A stretch of DNA of 64,000 nt from Chrysopilus asiliformis (lineage: Eukaryota; Arthropoda; Insecta; Diptera; Rhagionidae): assembly GCA_964034945.1 (NCBI GenBank), contig OZ035962.1:67532274-67596273 (forward strand). The letters run 5' to 3'. Positions 55,960 to 64,000 of the stretch are shown here, one piece after another. The position numbers and the translations under genes are program-made. Below the pieces are notes generated by a model. The model was given only the letters and a program-made list of their open reading frames with translations, did not search any database and was not told the origin of the DNA. Each line of letters opens with the position of its first letter. The first letter of the stretch is position 1.

Positions 55960-56513
55960 GAAGTCAGTGTGTCTAATGGAAGACCATATAGCGGAAAATT
56001 CTATCTATATCACATAAATTTCGCTCAATCATGACTGCTCTCATTTATCAGCAGCGATATTAAAGTTTTTACCGTTAAAAAAAATCGAAATTTATTAGTA
56101 AGAACTTCGATTGCGAAGTACGATAAATTAAAACTAACTACCCCAGGCAAATATGACGCCCAGAGCCGGATATAACGCCGATTTTATTTAATAACAGACT
56201 TGTAGCTATCTGCTCCGTTTTCCGGGCCGTGCTTTCACTATACTCAAGACAATTTGAATTTGAAAAGAAACAGGATAGGGTGAATTTCAGAAAACGCAAA
56301 TAAATAAATCCACTTTGAACAGATTCATATTGAAATTTCTTATCAAATTTTCTGGGGTCTCCTATTGCAGTCATAGGAGACACCGCGAACTTTCAAATGG
56401 GACATCGCAAATTTATTGGAATTTAAAATGAAAATCCAGTAAAAAAGAGGAAAATTTAAAATTAAGCAATGGGGTAGTAAAGGAGCAGACTTTAAAAAGT
56501 AGAAAAAAAAAAT

Positions 56514-56631
56514 GCCAACGGCACGCGGTGTTCCCAAGCGGTCACCCATCTAAGTACTAACCGCGCCCAATGCTGCTTGACTTCGGTGATCGGACGAGAA
56601 CCGGTATTTTCAGCATGGTATGGTCGTTGCC
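56514..56631 (-). rRNA. 5S ribosomal RNA
   Basis: Full-length copy. Its upstream spacer is split nine nucleotides away by the transposon at 56641, which separates it from the normal TATA-like box. Confidence 0.92.
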
Positions 56632-56640
56632 GAAGTCAGT

Positions 56641-57483
56641 CACCTCTATTCTTGAATACGGCGTTACGTTTATTTGCTCGATTAGTGTTCGATCGTGAGC
56701 AATCGGTATTCTTGAATACGCAGTATCTATCAACGTTCGATTTGGAATAACGCATTGCAACGCATTCGATTATTGTTATTCTTGAATACGCCGGGAGCAC
56801 TTTTTTGAGGTTAAATCACTCACTTCAAATTTCTCGCGTTTCATTTACGTTTGAATTCGGTGTTTACAAAAATGTAAGGTAAATATATTGTATGTTTAAA
56901 TGAAAGATTTTAACAGTGATTTCTTAAAATAGGAGTGCAAAGAAAAATACACTAGAAGCAATGACCAATTCGCATATTTAATTTCAAAAATGAAAAACAA
57001 TCCGGACATTGCCAAGGGATATACGAGGAAGTCGCCGATAGAGATGAATTTATTGTGGGAGGAAATTCAATATATTCGACCGGAACCGGAAATCTTTTTT
57101 GAATCTACAAAATTGCAAATAAAAATCTATGAGATTCCCAGTATTTGTATACACTTACGCTTCATCGGTTAAACTCATCAAATCTGAAGAGTGTCTTAGA
57201 AAATTTCTTTGTTGGGGTAACGAGTTCAACTCCTCTTGCCTTAATAAATGATACATCAGCATAAAATCCATGGCTACTGAAACAAATCACTGCAAACACT
57301 TCACTTTTATTCAAATTTAAGAACAAACAATAAAATCAGCTGATGTTTGACAGCGCGTTGCCAAGCGATATTTTATGTACCAAACGCGAAGCACCCGCCG
57401 TATTCCAGAATACCAATTGCGTAGCGAATCGAATCGAGCACGTTAGATTTTTGCTCCTAACGCCGTTTTCAAGAATAGAGGTG
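56641..57483 (+). mobile_element. Transposon inserted in the 5S spacer, TSD AGT
   Basis: The ends CACCTCTATTCTTGAATACG and complement CACCTCTATTCTTGAAAACG are flanked by AGT (56638-56640 and 57484-57486). The uninterrupted spacer in other units reads straight across the site, which proves an insertion of 843 bp. CAC-starting ends with a 3-bp duplication recall CACTA elements. However, the Myb/SANT-like frame inside is more often seen with Harbinger relatives, so the superfamily is open. Confidence 0.82.
56959..57172 (+). pseudogene. Myb/SANT (zeste-type) DNA-binding domain fragment
   Basis: In frame across 56966-57060 the translation is QFAYLISKMKNNPDIAKGYT then RKSPIEMNLLWEEIQYI. The spacing (QF..L...M..NPDIAKG......W.E) matches the Myb/SANT-like domain of the zeste regulatory protein family, used by several insect DNA transposons for end binding. 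It is open for about 70 codons without an obvious start or the rest of the protein, and ends at TAA near 57170. Confidence 0.5.
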
Positions 57484-58028
57484 AGTGTGTCTAATGGAAG
57501 ACCATATAGCGGAAAATTCTATCTATAGCACATAAATTTCGCTCAATCATGGCTGCTCTCATTTAGCAGCAGCGATATCAAAGTTTTTTCCGTTAAATAA
57601 ATCGAAATTTCTTTGTAAGAACTTCGATTGCGAAGTACGATAAATTAAAACTAACTACCCCAGGCAAATATGACGCCCAGAGCCGGATATAACGCCGATT
57701 TTATTTAATAACAGACTTGTAGCTATCTGCTCCGTTTTCCGCGCCGTGCTTTCACTATACTCAAGACAATTTGAATTTGAAAAGAAACAGGATAGGGTGA
57801 ATTTCAGAAAACGCAAATAAATAAATTATTTGCACAGATTCATATTGAAATTTCTTATCAAATTTTCTGGGGTCTCCTATTGCAGTCATAGGAGACACCG
57901 CGAACTTTCAAATGGGACATCGCAAATTTATTGGAATTTAAAATGAAAATCCAGTGAAAAAGAGGAAAATTTAAAATTAAGCAATGGGGTAGTAAAGGAG
58001 CAGACTTTAAAAAGTAGAAAAAAAAAAT

Positions 58029-58146
58029 GCCAACGGCACGCGGTGTTCCCAAGCGGTCACCCATCTAAGTACTAACCGCGCCCAATGCTGCTTGACTTCG
58101 GTGATCGGACGAGAACCGGTATTTTCAGCATGGTATGGTCGTTGCC
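58029..58146 (-). rRNA. 5S ribosomal RNA
   Basis: Full-length copy with the standard sequence, T-run and TATA-like element. Its unit shows a small spacer change (AAATTATTTGCACAG instead of AAATCCACTTTGAACAG). Confidence 0.94.
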
Positions 58147-58695
58147 GAAGTCAGTGTGTCTAATGGAAGACCATATAGCGGAAAATTCTATCTATAGCAC
58201 ATAAATTTCGCTCAATCATGGCTGCTCTCATTTAGCAGCAGCGATATCAAAGTTTTTTCCGTTAAATAAATCGAAATTTCTTTGTAAGAACTTCGATTGC
58301 GAAGTACGATAAATTAAAACTAACTACCCCAGGCAAATATGACGCCCAGAGCCGGATATAACGCCGATTTTATTTAATAACAGACTTGTAGCTATCTGCT
58401 CCGTTTTCCGCGCCGTGCTTTCACTATACTCAAGACAATTTGAATTTGAAAAGAAACAGGATAGGGTGAATTTCAGAAAACGCAAATAAATAAATTATTT
58501 GCACAGATTCATATTGAAATTTCTTATCAAATTTTCTGGGGTCTCCTATTGCAGTCATAGGAGACACCGCGAACTTTCAAATGGGACATCGCAAATTTAT
58601 TGGAATTTAAAATGAAAATCCAGTGAAAAAGAGGAAAATTTAAAATTAAGCAATGGGGTAGTAAAGGAGCAGACTTTAAAAAGTAGAAAAAAAAT

Positions 58696-58767
58696 GCCAA
58701 CGGCACGCGGTGTTACCAAGGGGTCACCCATCTAAGTACTAACCGCGCCCAATGCTGCTTGACTTCG
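58696..58767 (-). pseudogene. Truncated 5S rRNA gene
   Basis: Only the 3' 72 nt remain. The sequence jumps from the gene at ACTTCG directly to the ACTTCGATTGCG of the next spacer, so the 5' part and about 500 bp of spacer are gone. Two further substitutions (GGTAACACC and a G in the CCGCTT region) mark decay. Confidence 0.9.
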
Positions 58768-59171
58768 ATTGCGAAGTACGATAAATTAAAACTAACTACC
58801 CCAGGCAAATATGACGCCCAGAGCCGGATATAACGCCGATTTTATTTAATAACAGACTTGTAGCTATCTGCTCCGTTTTCCGCGCCGTGCTTTCACTGTA
58901 CTCAAGACAATTTGAATTTGAAAAGAAACAGGATAGGGTGAATTTCAGAAAACGCAAATAAAAAAATCCACTTCGAACAGATTCATATTGAAATTTCTTA
59001 TCAAATTTTCTGGGGTCTCCTATTGCAGTCATAGGAGACACCGCGAACTTTCAAATGGGACATCGCAAATTTATTGGAATTTAAAATGAAAATCCAGTGA
59101 AAAAGAGGAAAATTTAAAATTAAGCAATGGGGTAGTAAAGGAGCAGACTTTAAAAAGTAGAAAAAAAAAAT

Positions 59172-59289
59172 GCCAACGGCACGCGGTGTTCCCAAGCGGT
59201 CACCCATCTAAGTACTAACCGCGCCCAATGCTGCTTGACTTCGGTGATCGGACGAGAACCGGTATTTTCAGCATGGTATGGTCGTTGCC
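59172..59289 (-). rRNA. 5S ribosomal RNA
   Basis: Full-length standard copy, following the short unit that holds the truncated gene. Confidence 0.94.
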
Positions 59290-59589
59290 GAAGTCAGTGT
59301 GTCTAATGGAAGACCATATAGCGGAAAATTCTATCTATAGCACATAAATTTCGCTCAATCATGGCTGCTCTCATTTAGCAGCAGCGATATCAAAGTTTTT
59401 TCCGTTAAATAAATCGAAATTTCTTTGTAAGAACTTCGATTGCGAAGTACGATAAATTAAAACTAACTACCCCAGGCAAATATGACGCCCAGAGCCGGAT
59501 ATAACGCCGATTTTATTTAATAACAGACTTGTAGCTATCTGCTCCGTTTTCCGGGCCGTGCTTTCACTATACTCAAGACAATTTGAATT

Positions 59590-59715
59590 TGAAAAGAAAC
59601 AGGATATAAAATGAAAATCCAGTGAAAAAGAGGAAAATTTAAAATTAAGCAATGGGGTAGTAAAGGAGCAGACTTTAAAAAGTAGAAAAAAAAATGCCAA
59701 GTCAGTGTGAAAATT
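59590..59715 (-). other. 5S-less unit junctions
   Basis: The spacer runs 'aaaaaaaatgccaagtcagt' then 'gtgaaaattc'. The whole gene except TGCCA and the upstream segment with the TATA-like element are missing. The same unit has a second spacer deletion at 59606 (AGGATA joined to TAAAATG). Confidence 0.85.
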
Positions 59716-60226
59716 CTATCTATAGCACATAAATTTCGCTCAATCATGGCTGCTCTCATTTAGCAGCAGCGATATCAAAGTTTTTTCCGTTAAATAAATC
59801 GAAATTTCTTTGTAAGAACTTCGATTGCGGAGTACGATAAATTAAAACTAACTACCCCAGGCAAATATGACGCCCAGAGCCGGATATAACGCCGATTTTA
59901 TTTAATAACAGACTTGTAGCTATCTGCTCCGTTTTCCGCGCCGTGCTTTCACTATACTCAAGACAATTTGAATTTGAAAAGAAACAGGATAGGGTGAATT
60001 TCAGAAAACGCAAATAAATAAATCCACTTTGAACAGATTCATATTGAAATTTCTTATCAAATTTTCTGGGGTCTCCTATTGCAGTCATAGGAGACACCGC
60101 GAACTTTCAAATGGGACATCGCAAATTTATTGGAATTTAAAATGAAAATCCAGTGAAAAAGAGGAAAATTTAAAATTAAGCAATGGGGTACTAAAGGAGC
60201 AGACTTTAAAAAGTAGAAAAAAAAAT

Positions 60227-60344
60227 GCCAACGGCACGCGGTGTTCCCAAGCGGTCACCCATCTAAGTACTAACCGCGCCCAATGCTGCTTGACTTCGGT
60301 GATCGGACGAGAACCGGTATTTTCAGCATGGTATGGTCGTTGCC
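60227..60344 (-). rRNA. 5S ribosomal RNA
   Basis: Standard full-length copy; the first of four at exact 670-bp spacing. Confidence 0.95.
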
Positions 60345-60896
60345 GAAGTCAGTGTGTCTAATGGAAGAACATATAGCGGAAAATTCTATCTATAGCACAT
60401 AAATTTCGCTCAATCATGACTGCTCTCATTTAGCAGCAGCGATATCAAAGTTTTTTCCGTTAAATAAATCGAAATTTCTTTGTAAGAACTTCGATTGCGA
60501 AGTACGATAAATTAAAACTAACTACCCCAGGCAAATATGACGCCCAGAGCCGGATATAACGCCGATTTTATTTAATAACAGACTTGTAGCTATCTGCTCC
60601 GTTTTCCGGGCCGTGCTTTCACTATACTCAAGACAATTTGAATTTGAAAAGAAACAGGATAGGGTGAATTTCAGAAAACGCAAATAAATAAATCCACTTT
60701 GAACAGATTCATATTGAAATTTCTTATCAAATTTTCTGGGGTCTCCTATTGCAGTCATAGGAGACACCGCGAACTTTCAAATGGGACATCGCAAATTTAT
60801 TGGAATTTAAAATGAAAATCCAGTGAAAAAGAGGAAAATTTAAAATTAAGCAATGGGGTAGTAAAGGAGCAGACTTTAAAAAGTAGAAAAAAAAAT

Positions 60897-61014
60897 GCCA
60901 ACGGCACGCGGTGTTCCCAAGCGGTCACCCATCTAAGTACTAACCGCGCCCAATGCTGCTTGACTTCGGTGATCGGACGAGAACCGGTATTTTCAGCATG
61001 GTATGGTCGTTGCC
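60897..61014 (-). rRNA. 5S ribosomal RNA
   Basis: Standard full-length copy in a 670-bp unit. Confidence 0.95.
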
Positions 61015-61566
61015 GAAGTCAGTGTGTCTAATGGAAGAACATATAGCGGAAAATTCTATCTATAGCACATAAATTTCGCTCAATCATGACTGCTCTCATT
61101 TAGCAGCAGCGATATCAAAGTTTTTTCCGTTAAATAAATCGAAATTTCTTTGTAAGAACTTCGAATCCGAAGTACGACAAATTAAAACTAACTACCCCAG
61201 GCAAATATGACGCCCAGAGCCGGATATAACGCCGATTTTATTTAATAACAGACTTGTAGCTATCTGCTCCGTTTTCCGCGCCGTGCTTTCACTATACTCA
61301 AGACAATTTGAATTTGAAAAGAAACAGGATAGGGTGAATTTCAGAAAACGCAAATAAATAAATCCACTTTGAACAGATTCATATTGAAATTTCTTATCAA
61401 ATTTTCTGGGGTCTCCTATTGCAGTCATAGGAGACACCGCGAACTTTCAAATGGGACATCGCAAATTTATTGGAATTTAAAATGAAAATCCAGTAAAAAA
61501 GAGCAAAATTTAAAATTAAGCAATGGGGTAGTAAAGGAGCAGACTTTAAAAAGTAGAAAAAAAAAT

Positions 61567-61684
61567 GCCAACGGCACGCGGTGTTCCCAAGCGGTCACCC
61601 ATCTAAGTACTAACCGCGCCCAATGCTGCTTGACTTCGGTGATCGGACGAGAACCGGTATTTTCAGCATGGTATGGTCGTTGCC
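61567..61684 (-). rRNA. 5S ribosomal RNA
   Basis: Standard copy. Its spacer carries the TCGAATCCGAAG and AAAAAAGAGCAAAA variants also seen in the units at 55379 and 61740. Confidence 0.95.
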
Positions 61685-62236
61685 GAAGTCAGTGTGTCTA
61701 ATGGAAGACCATATAGCGGAAAATTCTATCTATAGCACATAAATTTCGCTCAATCATGGCTGCTCTCATTTAGCAGCAGCGATATCAAAGTTTTTTCCGT
61801 TAAATAAATCGAAATTTCTTTGTAAGAACTTCGAATCCGAAGTACGACAAATTAAAACTAACTACCCCAGGCAAATATGACGCCCAGAGCCGGATATAAC
61901 GCCGATTTTATTTAATAACAGACTTGTAGCTATCTGCTCCGTTTTCCGCGCCGTGCTTTCACTATACTCAAGACAATTTGAATTTGAAAAGAAACAGGAT
62001 AGGGTGAATTTCAGAAAACGCAAATAAATAAATCCACTTTGAACAGATTCATATTGAAATTTCTTATCAAATTTTCTGGGGTCTCCTATTGCAGTCATAG
62101 GAGACACCGCGAACTTTCAAATGGGACATCGCAAATTTATTGGAATTTAAAATGAAAATCCAGTAAAAAAGAGCAAAATTTAAAATTAAGCAATGGGGTA
62201 GTAAAGGAGCAGACTTTAAAAAGTAGAAAAAAAAAT

Positions 62237-62354
62237 GCCAACGGCACGCGGTGTTCCCAAGCGGTCACCCATCTAAGTACTAACCGCGCCCAATGCTGCT
62301 TGACTTCGGTGATCGGACGAGAACCGGTATTTTCAGCATGGTATGGTCGTTGCC
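62237..62354 (-). rRNA. 5S ribosomal RNA
   Basis: Standard full-length copy. Confidence 0.95.
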
Positions 62355-62889
62355 GAAGTCAGTGTGTCTAATGGAAGACCATATAGCGGAAAATTCTATC
62401 TATAGCACATAAATTTCGCTCAATCATGGCTGCTCTCATTTAGCAGCAGCGATATCAAAGTTTTTTCCGTTAAATAAATCGAAATTTCTTTGTAAGAACT
62501 TCGATTGCGAAGTACGATAAATTAAAACTAACTACCCCAGGCAAATATGACGCCCAGAGCCGGATATAACGCCGATTTTATTTAATAACAGACTTGTAGC
62601 TATCTGCTCCGTTTTCCGGGCCGTGCTTTCACTATACTCAAGACAATTTGAATTTGAAAAGAAACAGGATAGGGTGAATTTCAGAAAACGCAAATAAATA
62701 AATCCACTTTGAACAGATTCATATTGAAATTTCTTATCAAATTTTCTGGGGTCTCCTATTGCAGTCATAGGAGACACCGCGAACTTTCAAATGGGACATC
62801 GCAAATTTATTGGAATTTTAAATGAAAATCCAGTGAAAAAGAGGAAAATTTAAAATTAAGCAATGGGGTAGTAAAGGAGCAGACTTTAA

Positions 62890-62935
62890 AAAGTAGAAAA
62901 AAAAATGCCAAGTCAGTGTGAAAATTCTATCTATA
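62890..62935 (-). other. Second 5S-less unit junction
   Basis: It has the same double deletion as at 59700: TGCCA joined to AGTCAGTGTG joined to AAAATTC. Identical breakpoints in two units with otherwise different spacers point to duplication of one deleted unit. Confidence 0.85.
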
Positions 62936-63422
62936 GCACATAAATTTCGCTCAATCATGGCTGCTCTCATTTAGCAGCAGCGATATCAAAGTTTTTTCCG
63001 TTAAATAAATCGAAATTTCTTTGTAAGAACTTCGATTGCGAAGTACGATAAATTAAAACTAACTACCCCAGGCAAATATGACGCCCAGAGCCGGATATAA
63101 CGCCGATTTTATTTAATAACAGACTTGTAGCTATCTGCTCCGTTTTCCGCGCCGTGCTTTCACTATACTCAAGACAATTTGAATTTGAAAAGAAACAGGA
63201 TAGGGTGAATTTCAGAAAACGCAAATAAATAAATTCACTTTGAACAGATTCATATTGAAATTTCTTATCAAATTTTGTGGGGTCTCCTATTGCAGTCATA
63301 GGAGACACCGCGAACTTTCAAATGGGACATCGCAAATTTATTGGAATTTAAAATGAAAATCCAGTGAAAAAGAGGAAAATGGGGTAGTAAAGGAGCAGAC
63401 TTTAAAAAGTAGAAAAAAAAAT

Positions 63423-63540
63423 GCCAACGGCACGCGGTGTTCCCAAGCGGTCACCCATCTAAGTACTAACCGCGCCCAATGCTGCTTGACTTCGGTGATC
63501 GGACGAGAACCGGTATTTTCAGCATGGTATGGTCGTTGCC
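63423..63540 (-). rRNA. 5S ribosomal RNA
   Basis: Last full copy in the window. The spacer just downstream of the gene (about 63379) lacks about 15 bp between AGGAAAAT and GGGGTAG. Confidence 0.94.
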
Positions 63541-64000
63541 GAAGTCAGTGTGTCTAATGGAAGACCATATAGCGGAAAATTCTATCTATAGCACATAAAT
63601 TTCGCTCAATCATGGCTGCTCTCATTTAGCAGCAGCGATATCAAAGTTTTTTCCGTTAAATAAATCGAAATTTCTTTGTAAGAACTTCGATTGCGAAGTA
63701 CGATAAATTAAAACTAACTACCCCAGGCAAATATGACGCCCAGAGCCGGATATAACGCCGATTTTATTTAATAACAGACTTGTAGCTATCTGCTCCGTTT
63801 TCCGCGCCGTGCTTTCACTGTACTCAAGACAATTTGAATTTGAAAAGAAACAGGATAGGGTGAATTTCAGAAAACGCAAATAAAAAAATCCACTTCGAAC
63901 AGATTCATATTGAAATTTCTTATCAAATTTTCTGGGGTCTCCTATTGCAGTCATAGGAGACACCGCGAACTTTCAAATGGGACATCGCAAATTTATTGGA

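Larger units (their letters stand above)
54620..64000 (-). repeat. Tandem 5S rDNA array, ~670-bp unit
   Basis: Genes at 60227, 60897, 61567 and 62237 are spaced exactly 670 bp apart, as are 55169 and 55839. Each unit is a 118-bp 5S gene plus about 550 bp of AT-rich spacer, all on the - strand. The array begins abruptly near 54620 with a rearranged spacer in which 'ggtctcctat' is joined to 'agcagcagcg', skipping a gene. It continues past the window end. Spacers carry shared variants (TCGATTGCGAAG versus TCGAATCCGAAG; GAAGACCATA versus GAAGAACATA) that are distributed over several units, as expected of concerted evolution. Confidence 0.95.

Noticed and set aside
56343..56549. A 68-codon frame overlapping the 5S 3' end and terminator
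   Set aside because: It reads through the 5S gene and T-run on the same strand and is an incidental frame in the array.
54620..64000. Regular repeats suggesting a CRISPR-like array
   Set aside because: The period is ~670 bp, the repeated part is a 5S rRNA gene, and the genome is an insect's.

Overview
The window is eukaryotic and almost certainly insect nuclear DNA, most likely dipteran. It is AT-rich, its genes are split by GT-AG introns, and it is packed with insect-type DNA transposons. Two spliced protein genes lie on the + strand, and a tandem array of 5S rRNA genes lies on the - strand. The dipteran guess rests on the Eco C-terminus, on DINE-1-like Helentron repeats and on rosa-like (DD41D) mariner relics. 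I cannot name the species.

Layout. 1-17.3 kb is intergenic transposon graveyard: a 909-bp internally deleted DD41D mariner, a structurally complete DD37D mariner with an uninterrupted 338-codon transposase and both inverted ends, several foldback elements with 3-bp or TTAA target duplications, a large inverted repeat at 8.2-9.1 kb, a hAT C-terminal relic and a second DD41D pseudogene. 17.3-28.3 kb is an eight-exon gene for mitochondrial L-threonine 3-dehydrogenase (354 residues, one exon only 22 nt long). Its third intron (6.4 kb) carries a four-level nest of transposons. 28.3-33.3 kb is intergenic, with more foldback elements and a short tandem repeat upstream of the next gene. 33.3-54.25 kb is the cohesin acetyltransferase gene eco/ESCO (five coding exons, 948 residues). 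Its coding sequence is interrupted by introns of 11.4 kb and 6.6 kb filled with hAT, piggyBac-like, Harbinger-like, Helentron and mariner relatives. From about 54.6 kb to the window end runs the 5S array (basic unit about 670 bp): ten full-length genes, one truncated gene, two units that lost the gene together with its upstream TATA-like element, and one spacer interrupted by an 843-bp transposon.

Function. The two protein genes are unrelated housekeeping genes (mitochondrial threonine catabolism; sister-chromatid cohesion) and nothing suggests joint regulation. The most informative material is the transposon stratigraphy inside their introns and the structural variants in the 5S array. I found no bacterial-type system, CRISPR array or convincing tRNA gene. 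Exon models come from reading frames, splice signals and remembered family sequences; no alignment or search was run.
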